DNA from: Enterocloster lavalensis
Lineage (GTDB): Bacteria; Bacillota; Clostridia; Lachnospirales; Lachnospiraceae
Direction of reading: 5' to 3'
Assembly (NCBI RefSeq): GCF_902364025.1
Contig: NZ_CABJCG010000033.1
Coordinates: 1 to 30,134 of the forward strand
DNA: 30,134 bases
The position numbers were made by a program, and so were the translations under genes. The notes under the pieces were generated by a model that was not told where the DNA came from, ran no database searches, and saw only the letters and a list, made by a program, of their open reading frames with translations. Below, one piece after another: positions 16,572 to 23,903 of this stretch; position 1 is the stretch's first letter, and the number at the start of each line of letters is the position of its first letter.

Positions 16572-19142
16572 TCAATCCCCGGGCTTGACCGGGATCGTCT
16601 CCCCGGGATCGTTTGCAGCCGGGCTTTCGGTTCCCTCCGGCCGGCCCTCTGCGGGTCTGGAGGCGGCCGTGGGACGGTCCGGGTCCGCCGCCGTGGTCCG
16701 GCCGGTATTTGCCGCCGTCGTGGCGCGTCCCGGGTCCGCCGCTGTGGTCCGGCCGGAATTCGCCGCCGTCGTGGCGCGTCCCGGGTCCGCCGCTGTCGTG
16801 CGGTTTGAATTCGCCGCCGTCGTAGCCCGCCCCGGGTCCGCCGCCGTGGTGGACCGGTTCGAATCCTCCCCTTGCCCGGACGGGCGTGTCTGGCTTCCTG
16901 CGGGAATCACGCTCCCACTTTCGGATTCATCGGACACCGGGACATTGTCGGGCAGCCCGCTGCCCGCCTCCTCGCCGCCCTCCACAAACTCATCGGTCTC
17001 GTACTGTTTGGTCTCAGGCTCCAGCGCGCTCCCGCTCTCCCCCTCCTCTCCGTTTTCGCCCACATTGATGCCTTCCGACTCGGGCAGATTGCCCTGCACG
17101 TTCTCCTCATCCGGCAGATCCTGGGTGGGGAATACATTTAAATAAGGAAGAGTCTCCGTCATAATCTTGGAGAAAATAGCGCTGGCGTAGGAGCTGTGGG
17201 CCTGCTGCGGCCCGGGCGGATAGTTGGGCACGTCGATGACCACGTAGACGAACACCTGGGGATCCTCCACCGGCGCGAAGCCCGCGAAACTTACCAGATA
17301 GTTCTTATCCTTTCGGGGCAGGCGCTCGGCGGTTCCCGTCTTGCCGCCCACCTCGTAACCGGCCACCGCAGCGGCGCCGCCGGTACCATTTTCCACGGTC
17401 TCAAACATGGTCTGTTTCAGGAAATTGGCGGTAGACTGGGAAACGGTTTCCCGAACCAGCACCGGCTCCTTGCGCTCCACAACGGAGCCCTGTTCATTTA
17501 AAATCTGCTTCACCACGTGGGGCTCGTAGTAAGAGCCGCCGTTGATCACGGAGCAGTAGGCCGCGGCCATCTGTACCATGGTGCAGTTAAAGCCCTGTCC
17601 GAAGGAGCTGGTAGCCAGCTCGGTGGGGCCCATGTTGTCCGCGTGGTAGACCAGACCGCTGGTGTCCGCCTCGCCGGGCAGGTCGATGCCCGTCTTGTCG
17701 CCGAAGCCGAAAATCGCCTGGTATTTGGTGAAACGGTCCACGCCGATCATGGCCGCCATATCCATCAGGCACACGTTACAGGACTGCATCAGGGATTCCT
17801 GTACATTCAGCCAGCCGTGTCCGGTCCGCTTCACGCAGTAAATATCCCGGTCCGCCACATGTTTGAAGCCCGTGCACTCAAAGGACTCGTTGCCCTTCAG
17901 TACGCCCTCCTCCAGCCCGGCGGCCACCGTGAAGATCTTGGAGGGGGAACCCGGCTCGTAGGTATCGCTGACACAGAAATTTCTCCAGATCTGGTTCCAG
18001 GCCACCTGGGTGCCGTAGCTGATCACGTCCTCCCGGCTGTAGTAGTCCAGAACCTGGTCCTCGGTGATCTTCTCCCCGCCGTGTTCCCGCTTGTAGACGG
18101 CCACGGCCTCCTTTTTCCCCAGCTCCAGAAGCTCCTCGTCCGTGTAGCCGTTCAACTCCCTGGGATTGTTCAGATCAAAGGTGCGGGTGCTGCCCATGGC
18201 CAGCACCTCCCCATTGTTGGGGTTCATGACAATGGCAGCCGTCACATTGCTGCCCACGGTGGTCTGCCACTCGTCGATGTATTTCTGGAGAATGTTCTGG
18301 ATATTGACGTCAATGGTGGACACTACGGTCCTGCCGTTGACCGCCGGTTTGATCACGCCCTCCAGATTGGCGTTCTCGTCCAGGTAGCCGTACTCCCGGC
18401 CGTTGGTGCCGGTGAGCTGGTCGTTGTAAAACTGTTCAATACCCCCGGTGCCCGTGCTGCCGTCCCCGCCGGAAAAGCCGATGACATTGCAGCCCATGGA
18501 ATTGTATGGGTATACCCGGCGGTACTCGTCCTCAAACCAGATCCCCTTGACCCGCTTTTTGGACTCATTGTCGTCCTTGCTGGCTTTGAACGCCGCGTTG
18601 GTGTCCTTCTGAAGCTGTTCGAAAGCCGCCTTCTGATCGTAACTCAGCTGCCTGCCCTTGCTGTAGCGCACATAAGGACTTTTGCTGCGCTCCTCAATCA
18701 GGTTCTGCAGCTCCGCCGCGTCGTAGCCGAAGGTCTGCACCAGCGCGTCGATGGTGGGCTGCAGGTAATGGTCCTTGTCATAGAGAATCTGCACCGGGTC
18801 GATGATCAGATTATACACCTTCTCGCTCTTGGCAATGTAGGTGCCGTTGCGGTCCACGATATCCCCGCGGCGGTATGGGATCATGCGGCTGTCGTACTGC
18901 TGCTGCCTCTGGGACAGCACGATCTTGTTATACTGCTCATTGTTGTCCCTGATAATCCGGTAAAGCACCATTACTAATGCAAATAAAGCCAGCGTAATCA
19001 CCAAAACAGTGATTGCCAGCTTTTCCTGCATGTATTTTTGAAATACCTTTTTATCGGAACGTTTCTTATTCTTTGGTCCGGGGGGGCCGCCGTAAGGGCC
19101 GCCGCCCCGGTTGCCTGAATTAGTATTCCGGGATGTCCTCAT
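16572..19142 (-). CDS. Class B penicillin-binding protein with repetitive C-terminal tail
   Basis: This 856-residue septal transpeptidase of the FtsI/PBP2B class has a Gly/Pro/basic cytoplasmic end (1-40) and one membrane helix at about 42-63. A dimerisation domain begins RRGDIVDRNG. The catalytic domain has S399-PSK (in EPGSPSK, where STFK is usual), SCN at 454-456 and KTGT at 601-604. After about residue 680 comes an acidic, Glu/Ser-rich stretch and then a Thr/Ala/Pro tail built from 17-residue repeats (764-830). There are no PASTA domains; the tail takes their place. The ATG at 19142 overlaps the end of the ftsL-like gene by 23 bp and has only a weak ribosome site, which suggests translational coupling. 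Confidence 0.92.
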   Translation of the reverse strand: MRTSRNTNSGNRGGGPYGGPPGPKNKKRSDKKVFQKYMQEKLAITVLVITLALFALVMVLYRIIRDNNEQYNKIVLSQRQQQYDSRMIPYRRGDIVDRNGTYIAKSEKVYNLIIDPVQILYDKDHYLQPTIDALVQTFGYDAAELQNLIEERSKSPYVRYSKGRQLSYDQKAAFEQLQKDTNAAFKASKDDNESKKRVKGIWFEDEYRRVYPYNSMGCNVIGFSGGDGSTGTGGIEQFYNDQLTGTNGREYGYLDENANLEGVIKPAVNGRTVVSTIDVNIQNILQKYIDEWQTTVGSNVTAAIVMNPNNGEVLAMGSTRTFDLNNPRELNGYTDEELLELGKKEAVAVYKREHGGEKITEDQVLDYYSREDVISYGTQVAWNQIWRNFCVSDTYEPGSPSKIFTVAAGLEEGVLKGNESFECTGFKHVADRDIYCVKRTGHGWLNVQESLMQSCNVCLMDMAAMIGVDRFTKYQAIFGFGDKTGIDLPGEADTSGLVYHADNMGPTELATSSFGQGFNCTMVQMAAAYCSVINGGSYYEPHVVKQILNEQGSVVERKEPVLVRETVSQSTANFLKQTMFETVENGTGGAAAVAGYEVGGKTGTAERLPRKDKNYLVSFAGFAPVEDPQVFVYVVIDVPNYPPGPQQAHSSYASAIFSKIMTETLPYLNVFPTQDLPDEENVQGNLPESEGINVGENGEEGESGSALEPETKQYETDEFVEGGEEAGSGLPDNVPVSDESESGSVIPAGSQTRPSGQGEDSNRSTTAADPGRATTAANSNRTTAADPGRATTAANSGRTTAADPGRATTAANTGRTTAADPDRPTAASRPAEGRPEGTESPAANDPGETIPVKPGD
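16653..16853 (-). repeat. Tandem 51-bp repeat encoding the PBP tail
   Basis: Three full 17-codon units plus a degenerate fourth encode variants of RTTAADPGRATTAANSG (residues 764-830 of the PBP). The copies differ at few codons, so they were amplified recently or kept uniform by recombination. Within a unit there is a sub-repeat, since TTAADPGR and TTAANSGR are alike. The resulting peptide is Thr/Ala-rich and presumably an extended spacer in the wall. Confidence 0.9.
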
Positions 19143-19656
19143 ACTGTCTTACATACTCACTTTCTGACTTGTCGAATAACAGAACCTGGTTCTTATTGGC
19201 GTAAACCATCCCCAACTCCTTGGTGGCGATCTCGTAAATCTGGTTTAGATCCACGCTGGTATTGATGGCCGTCTCCAGCGCGTCGTTCTCCGAGCGCTGT
19301 TTCTCCAGGTCCGCTTCCATCCGTTCAATGGCATGCATCCGCCCCGTGATGGAGGACTGTAGATGCAGATAGTTCACACAGAGGTATAAGGTGCAAAGCG
19401 ACGCGACGGTCAACATGATCACATACGGAAGATCCATATGCAGTGCTTTTTCCTGGTTGCGGCGAATCCTCTGGTTGCTGCGCACGCTGTTCGCATTCTT
19501 AGGCTTGCGCCTGGGCTGTCTTTTGTCCGGCTCGTAGGCCGGTTCCAGCTTCGGGGCAGCCGATCCGTGTACATATCCGTCCCTGTAGGAAACTGCAGCC
19601 TGACGGTTCATCTGTCTGTAATTGCGTCCCCTGGACGCCTGTGTTCTGGCAGCCAT
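19120..19656 (-). CDS. FtsL-like septum formation initiator protein
   Basis: This is a 178-residue bitopic membrane protein. A basic cytoplasmic region (1-73) rich in Arg, Lys and Gln leads to one membrane helix at about 76-95 (VIMLTVASLCTLYLCVNYL). A coiled coil follows (about 98-135, heptad-like, IERMEADLEKQRSENDALETAI), then YEIATKELGM, typical of FtsL/DivIC. FtsL bridges FtsQ/DivIB and the septal transpeptidase. Identity rests on this topology plus its place between rsmH and the PBP gene, since FtsL proteins are poorly conserved. GGAGGAAAGG precedes the ATG. The long cytoplasmic part is larger than in Bacillus FtsL. Confidence 0.85.
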   Translation of the reverse strand: MAARTQASRGRNYRQMNRQAAVSYRDGYVHGSAAPKLEPAYEPDKRQPRRKPKNANSVRSNQRIRRNQEKALHMDLPYVIMLTVASLCTLYLCVNYLHLQSSITGRMHAIERMEADLEKQRSENDALETAINTSVDLNQIYEIATKELGMVYANKNQVLLFDKSESEYVRQYEDIPEY

Positions 19657-19739
19657 AACACCTTTCCTCCTCCCTTTTTGAAAATCCGAAAATCCTTAAA
19701 AAATCCTACAACTTTATCCTTTGTACGAACGGACGCCCT

Positions 19740-20681
19740 TTACGCCCGCTCGAAAACCCTCAATTTTGCGCTCTTGGAGCGGCTGTTTACCTCCAATTCC
19801 TCCTCAGAGGGAAGAATGGGCTTGCGGGTGATAACCCGCCCCTTGCTCACACGTCCGCACACACAGACCGGAAAATCCGGCGGGCAGATGCACGGGTGTT
19901 CCATTTCCCGGAAACGCTTCTTGACGATGCGGTCCTCCAGGGAGTGGAACGTGATGATGCTCAGCCTTCCGCTGGGATTCAACAGATCGATCATGGTGTC
20001 GATGGACTGTTCCAGCACGGTCAGTTCCTGGTTGAGCTCGATGCGGATGGCCTGGAACGTGCGCTTGGCGGGGTGTCCGCCTGTGGCCCGGACTTTGGCC
20101 GGTATGGCGGCCTTTATGATCTCGGCCAGCTCCCCGGTCGTCTCAATGGGCGCGTTCTCCCTGGCCCTCACGATATGCTTGGCAATGTTCTTTGCAAAAC
20201 GGTCCTCGCCGTAATCGCGGATGATGCGGTACAGCTCCATCTCTCCATAGCCGTTCACAATGTCCGCGGCGGTCCGGTCGTTTCTCTGGTCCATGCGCAT
20301 GTCCAGCGGCGCGTCCTCGCGGTAGGTAAAGCCCCGCTCCGGCGTGTCCAGCTGATAGGAGGAAACGCCCAGGTCCAGGTAAATCCCGTCCACCTTCTCA
20401 ACGCCCAGTTGTTCCAGCACGGAGCGGATGTTCCGGTAATTGTCCCGCACAATGGTCACCTTGTCCGCAAAGGCCTTCAGGCGCTGCCCCGCCGCGCGGA
20501 TCGCGTCCTCGTCCTGGTCGATGCCGATCAGACGCCCGTGTCCCAGGCGCTTCAGAACCTCCAGAGCATGTCCGCCTCCGCCCAGGGTGCCGTCCACATA
20601 ACAGCCGCCGGGGATAATATTCAGGCTTCCCACCGTCTCATACAGGAGCACCGATGTATGTCCAAATTTCAACTCTTCCAT
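19740..20681 (-). CDS. rsmH: 16S rRNA (cytosine1402-N4)-methyltransferase
   Basis: RsmH (MraW) methylates N4 of cytosine 1402 in the decoding centre of 16S rRNA using S-adenosylmethionine. The 313 residues carry [10 protein letters not shown] at the start, the SAM-binding [64 protein letters not shown] and [13 protein letters not shown]. These are diagnostic for the family. Its ATG shares one base with the mraZ stop codon (TGATG), so the two are translationally coupled. Confidence 0.97.
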   Translation of the reverse strand: MEELKFGHTSVLLYETVGSLNIIPGGCYVDGTLGGGGHALEVLKRLGHGRLIGIDQDEDAIRAAGQRLKAFADKVTIVRDNYRNIRSVLEQLGVEKVDGIYLDLGVSSYQLDTPERGFTYREDAPLDMRMDQRNDRTAADIVNGYGEMELYRIIRDYGEDRFAKNIAKHIVRARENAPIETTGELAEIIKAAIPAKVRATGGHPAKRTFQAIRIELNQELTVLEQSIDTMIDLLNPSGRLSIITFHSLEDRIVKKRFREMEHPCICPPDFPVCVCGRVSKGRVITRKPILPSEEELEVNSRSKSAKLRVFERA

Positions 20682-21106
20682 CAGATTCCCAAACCTTCCA
20701 TATGCTCCGCAATCTCTTCCATATCGTCAAACGTATTGGCTTCCAGCCACCGTTCCTTGCTCCAGATTTCGATGCGGCTGCCGACTCCGACCAGCACGGA
20801 ATCCTTCTCGATGCCGGCGAACTCCCTGAGGATGGCCGGCAGCAGAATTCTGCCCTGCTTGTCCACTTCACAGGTGGTAGCTCCTGCGAGCAGGAAACGT
20901 GAAAACTTACGGGCGGCGGTGTTTGTAAGGGGTAAGGTGCGGAGCTTTTCTTCCAGTTTTGCCCACTCGGAATTCTCATACACAAAAAGGCAGTTGTCCA
21001 GGCCCTTCGTCACAACGAATTCATCGCCCAACTGCTCTCTGAACTTCGAGGGAACGATCAAGCGCCCCTTCGAGTCAACTGTATGATTGTACTCACCCAT
21101 GAACAT
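20681..21106 (-). CDS. mraZ: Transcriptional regulator MraZ
   Basis: MraZ is a DNA-binding protein with two AbrB/SpoVT-like half-domains that assembles into a ring and controls its own dcw operon. The 141-residue product shows both halves: [19 protein letters not shown] (5-23) and [20 protein letters not shown] (75-94). The ATG at 21106 follows AGGTG with seven bases between; a second ATG two codons in is less well placed. It is first in the operon. An array of CCACTT boxes sits 65-120 bp upstream, which is the expected MraZ operator. Confidence 0.96.
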   Translation of the reverse strand: MFMGEYNHTVDSKGRLIVPSKFREQLGDEFVVTKGLDNCLFVYENSEWAKLEEKLRTLPLTNTAARKFSRFLLAGATTCEVDKQGRILLPAILREFAGIEKDSVLVGVGSRIEIWSKERWLEANTFDDMEEIAEHMEGLGI

Positions 21107-21170
21107 AGCTCATCACCTGCCGTACATCACCGCGGTACGCGGATGGGCCGTGGGGGATAATCCGAAACCC

Positions 21171-21226
21171 CCACTTCATCCACTTAACAACCATCCTCTA
21201 CCACTTTGCACCACTTTCTACCACTT
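21171..21226 (-). promoter_or_regulatory. MraZ-box operator array
   Basis: On the plus strand CCACTT occurs at 21171, 21180, 21201, 21211 and 21221, with a degenerate CCATCC at 21191. The three last copies are exactly 10 bp apart and the others near that step. Read on the coding (minus) strand this is a direct repeat of AAGTGG. Known MraZ operators are direct GTGG-type repeats with about one helical turn between them. The array begins just after the -10 element, so a bound MraZ ring would cover the transcription start and early leader and block initiation. The operator role is inference from spacing and position. Confidence 0.85.
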
Positions 21227-21234
21227 GTATGTCC

Positions 21235-21263
21235 ATAATAGTACAGATTCTGGGAAATGGCAA
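21235..21263 (-). promoter_or_regulatory. dcw operon promoter upstream of mraZ
   Basis: On the minus strand TTGCCA (21258-21263) and TATTAT (21235-21240) are 17 bp apart, each near consensus. The start would fall near 21228, at the edge of the MraZ-box array, giving a leader of about 120 nt before mraZ. Confidence 0.85.
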
Positions 21264-21279
21264 GGATTTTTAAAGAAAA

Positions 21280-21323
21280 AGTAAAAAAAAATAAAGCAGC
21301 TGCAAGGAGTTTTGCAACTGCTT
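21280..21323 (-). terminator. Strong minus-strand terminator just ahead of the mraZ promoter
   Basis: AAGCAGTTGCAA (minus strand, 21312-21323) pairs with TTGCAGCTGCTT (21294-21305) around a six-base loop and is followed by a long T-rich tract (21280-21293). The single non-Watson-Crick pair is a G-T wobble only on the minus strand, supporting this direction. It would stop read-through from lgt. Confidence 0.85.
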
Positions 21324-21400
21324 CTAAATATGGGAAATTCTCAAAAAAATATACTAGATGTAGGTCTTATCCAGTTTTTCCCTGGACGATATTGGGTTTT

Positions 21401-21422
21401 CCCCCGCTCCCACCCGGCCCCC
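21401..21422 (-). other. Predicted G-quadruplex motif
   Basis: On the minus strand four G-tracts (5, 3, 3 and 5 G) are separated by loops of 2, 1 and 3 bases. This fits the classic G3+ N1-7 pattern with very short loops. It lies in the lgt-mraZ interval, between the lgt hairpins and the terminator before mraZ. Confidence 0.6.
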
Positions 21423-21431
21423 ACTCCGGCC

Positions 21432-21503
21432 AAAAAAGTGGGAGTTCCCCCCACTTTTGGGATGGAAAAATAAGTCTCCCCCACACAGTCCCCAAAGTGG
21501 GGG
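21432..21503 (-). terminator. Tandem hairpins and terminator after lgt
   Basis: The first hairpin on the minus strand pairs CCCCCAC with GTGGGGG (21497-21503 and 21478-21484), followed by a loose T-rich stretch. The second pairs AAAAGTGGG with CCCACTTTT (21450-21458 and 21434-21442), followed by more T. Both would end the lgt transcript. Confidence 0.7.
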
Positions 21504-21535
21504 AAAGGTGGGGGAAAGGGTTTTGGACCGGCGAC

Positions 21536-22420
21536 TTAGGGTTCCGTCCGCATGTTCTCTTTTTCCGCCTTCAGCTTCCGGTGGCGGGTCACAATCACGG
21601 CCGCAGCCACGCAGACCAGCGCCGCGGAGAGGAGCTGGGATACGGCCATCCCCGTGCCCGGGAGCTTTAACTGGTCCGTGCGCAGTCCTTCGATCCACAC
21701 CCTTCCAAGGCCGTAGCCCAGGAAATAGATCCAGAGCATTTCACCTTCAAACTTCTTGCGCTTTCGGTACCACAGCATAAAGGCAAGCACGCCCAGATTC
21801 CACATGGACTCGTAGAAAAAAGTGGGGTGAACCTGGATGTAAGCCACTCCGTTCTCCACGATCTGCTTGTCCACCAGTTCCTGGGAGATCATGGAAGGAT
21901 TCACCAGGCTCATCTTGATGCGCATGGCCAGCAGGTTGTCCGTGAAGCCGCCGAAGGCCTCGCAGTTGAAAAAATTCCCCCACCGTCCGATGATCTGACC
22001 GGTGATCAATCCCAGAACGCCGCTGTCCGCCATGGAGAAAAAGGACTGCTTGCGCACCTTGGTGAACACGATCAGGGTCAGGGCCGCGCCGATGACGCCG
22101 CCGTAGATGGCCAGGCCGCCCGCACGCAGGTTAAAAATCTGCAGCAGGTTGTCCTTATAGTTGTCCCAGTCAAAAATCACATAGTAGGCTCTCGCACCAA
22201 TGATGGAAATGATAATGGCGTACAGTGCGAAGTCCAGGTACATGTCCGGGTCCTGCCCCCTGCGCTTGGCGTCGGACAAGGCAACGCAGATACCCGCCAG
22301 CATCCCCAGCCCGATGATGATTCCGTAAAATGCGATGCGGAACCCAAAAATCGTCACGCTGTTGCGCAGGTGGTCTATGGTAATACCCAGATTGACAAAA
22401 CTCAAATCTGCTCCATTCAT
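21536..22420 (-). CDS. lgt: Prolipoprotein diacylglyceryl transferase
   Basis: Lgt attaches a diacylglyceryl group from phosphatidylglycerol to the lipobox cysteine of prolipoproteins, in the membrane. The 294-residue protein has about seven membrane helices. It shows the signature GRWGNFFNCEAFGG (145 onward), GGLAIYGGVIGA, HPTFFYESMWN and a C-terminal GLGRVWIEGLRTDQL. I chose the ATG at 22420, since GGAG lies upstream (11 bases) and the N-terminus then matches the family; the frame itself reaches 22483. It is transcribed toward mraZ but is separated from it by terminators. The lipoprotein at 29160 is a plausible substrate. Confidence 0.95.
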   Translation of the reverse strand: MNGADLSFVNLGITIDHLRNSVTIFGFRIAFYGIIIGLGMLAGICVALSDAKRRGQDPDMYLDFALYAIIISIIGARAYYVIFDWDNYKDNLLQIFNLRAGGLAIYGGVIGAALTLIVFTKVRKQSFFSMADSGVLGLITGQIIGRWGNFFNCEAFGGFTDNLLAMRIKMSLVNPSMISQELVDKQIVENGVAYIQVHPTFFYESMWNLGVLAFMLWYRKRKKFEGEMLWIYFLGYGLGRVWIEGLRTDQLKLPGTGMAVSQLLSAALVCVAAAVIVTRHRKLKAEKENMRTEP

Positions 22421-22681
22421 AAATTCATATACTCCTTTCACTGCCAATGAGATTCTTTCCCATTTTACAGCGAACCAACGCAAAAAGCAATCATATTTCC
22501 CGCAAAAGCCCGGACGGCGGGTAAATTGTGGCGGAAAGCCCCGTCAAAAGCCGGACGGCGCGCCCCCGCGACGCCCCTGCATCCCTCAAAACCCCCTGGA
22601 TTGGGGCTTTTCTTTCCATTTATTTTATGCTATGATAATAAAGCTGTATCACTGAGTACAATAAGATAGGAAGGTAATCAC
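22421..22681. other. Divergent lgt-ychF intergenic region
   Basis: This 261-bp gap contains a direct repeat: AAAAGCCCGGACGGCG at 22504-22519 and AAAAGCCGGACGGCG at 22546-22560. CCCC...GGGGCTTTT near 22590-22612 could form a weak hairpin. A -10-like TATGAT with GATAAT overlapping it (22631-22639) probably belongs to ychF, though no good -35 was found. I see no gene here. Confidence 0.45.
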
Positions 22682-23779
22682 ATGAAATTAGGAATTGTAG
22701 GACTCCCCAACGTAGGTAAGAGTACCCTGTTTAATTCATTGACAAAAGCCGGCGCCGAATCCGCCAACTACCCGTTCTGCACCATCGATCCCAACGTAGG
22801 CGTCGTTCCGGTTCCGGACGCCCGCCTCGACAAGCTGACCGCCATGTACGATTCCGCCAAGACCACCCCCGCCGTGATCGAATTCGTGGACATCGCCGGT
22901 CTGGTAAAGGGCGCCTCCAAGGGCGAGGGCCTGGGCAACCAGTTCCTCTCCAACATCCGCGAGGTGGACGCTATCGTCCACGTGGTCCGCTGCTTCGACG
23001 ATCCCAACGTCATCCACGTGGACGGCAGCGTAGACCCCCTGCGTGACATCGAGACCATCAATCTGGAGCTGATCTTCTCCGACATCGAGATTCTGGAGCG
23101 TCGCATCTCCAAGCAGTCCAAGGGCGCCTTCAACAACAAGGATCTGGCGAAGGAAGTGTCCCTGTTAAAGGCCATCAAAGCCCACTTGGAGGACGGCAAG
23201 CTGGCCCGCAGCTTCACCCCCGACGACGAGGACGACAACGAATTCATCGCCAGCTTAAACCTGCTGACCGGCAAGCCCGTGATCTTCGCCGCCAACGTGG
23301 CTGAGAGCGACCTGGCCGACGACGCGGTCAACAACCAGTACGTGAACGCGGTCCGCGAATTCGCCTCCGAGAACGGCTGCGAAGTATTCGTCATCTGCGC
23401 CGAGATCGAGCAGGAGATCGCCGAGCTGGACGAGGACGAGAAGAAAATGTTCCTGGAGGACTTAGGAATCACCGAGTCCGGCCTGGAAAAACTCATCGCC
23501 GCCAGCTACCGCCTCCTGGGCCTGATCAGCTACCTCACCGCCGGTCCCCAGGAAAGCCGCGCCTGGACCATCAAAGTGGGCACCAAAGCCCCCCAGGCCG
23601 CCGGCAAGATTCACAGCGACTTCGAACGCGGCTTCATCCGCGCTGAGGTAGTCGCCTACGACGACCTGATGTCCTGCGGCAGCATGACCGCCGCCAAAGA
23701 AAAAGGCCTGGTCCGCTCCGAAGGCAAGGAATACGTGATGAAAGACGGGGACGTTGTTCTGTTCCGGTTCAACGTCTAA
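22682..23779 (+). CDS. ychF: Redox-regulated ATPase YchF (Obg family)
   Basis: YchF/OLA1 is a universally conserved P-loop protein of the Obg GTPase family that prefers ATP and associates with ribosomes. The 365 residues include the Walker A loop GLPNVGKST (7-15), DIAGLVKGASKGEGLGN for switch II, NVAE in FAANVAESDL in place of the guanine-specific NKxD, and a C-terminal TGS-like domain (ESRAWTIKVGTKAPQAAGKIHSD onward). The NVAE motif is the known reason for ATP preference. The ATG has AGGAAGG before it. Codon use is strongly biased to C-ending codons, in keeping with high expression. Confidence 0.97.
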   Translation: MKLGIVGLPNVGKSTLFNSLTKAGAESANYPFCTIDPNVGVVPVPDARLDKLTAMYDSAKTTPAVIEFVDIAGLVKGASKGEGLGNQFLSNIREVDAIVHVVRCFDDPNVIHVDGSVDPLRDIETINLELIFSDIEILERRISKQSKGAFNNKDLAKEVSLLKAIKAHLEDGKLARSFTPDDEDDNEFIASLNLLTGKPVIFAANVAESDLADDAVNNQYVNAVREFASENGCEVFVICAEIEQEIAELDEDEKKMFLEDLGITESGLEKLIAASYRLLGLISYLTAGPQESRAWTIKVGTKAPQAAGKIHSDFERGFIRAEVVAYDDLMSCGSMTAAKEKGLVRSEGKEYVMKDGDVVLFRFNV

Positions 23780-23852
23780 CTTGTCATGTAGCATTACCTC
23801 TCCATCCTCAAACAATGGGCCGCAGGCTGCGCCAGAGGTTCATTGCATACAA

Positions 23853-23903
23853 TTAAAAATCCAGCCGGAGAGCTTCACGCAGCTCCTCCGGCTGGATTTT
23901 TAA
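23853..23903. terminator. Bidirectional terminator between ychF and the amidotransferase gene
   Basis: A perfect 18-bp stem (23853-23870 with 23886-23903) with AGCT repeats near the loop has A-rich and T-rich arms on both sides, so it can act in both directions. It overlaps the stop codon of the convergent amidotransferase gene. The interval 23780-23852 shows only a short GC hairpin (GCCGCAGGCTGCGCC region) and no gene. Confidence 0.9.

Noticed and set aside
17517..18977. Long plus-strand open frame (486 codons) inside the PBP gene region
   Set aside because: It is antisense to a clearly coding PBP with all catalytic motifs. Its translation is Val/His/Gly/Leu-rich, as expected of a GC-rich shadow, and it has no recognisable domain or ribosome site.
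19896..21086. Plus-strand open frame of 396 codons over rsmH and mraZ
   Set aside because: It is antisense to two conserved genes and shows low-complexity composition; no promoter, ribosome site or family similarity is seen.
21494..21520. AAAGTGGGGG / AAAGGTGGGGG repeats after lgt as additional MraZ boxes
   Set aside because: The spacing is 11 bp, the boxes are on the other strand relative to the mraZ array, and they are better explained as arms of the lgt terminator hairpins.
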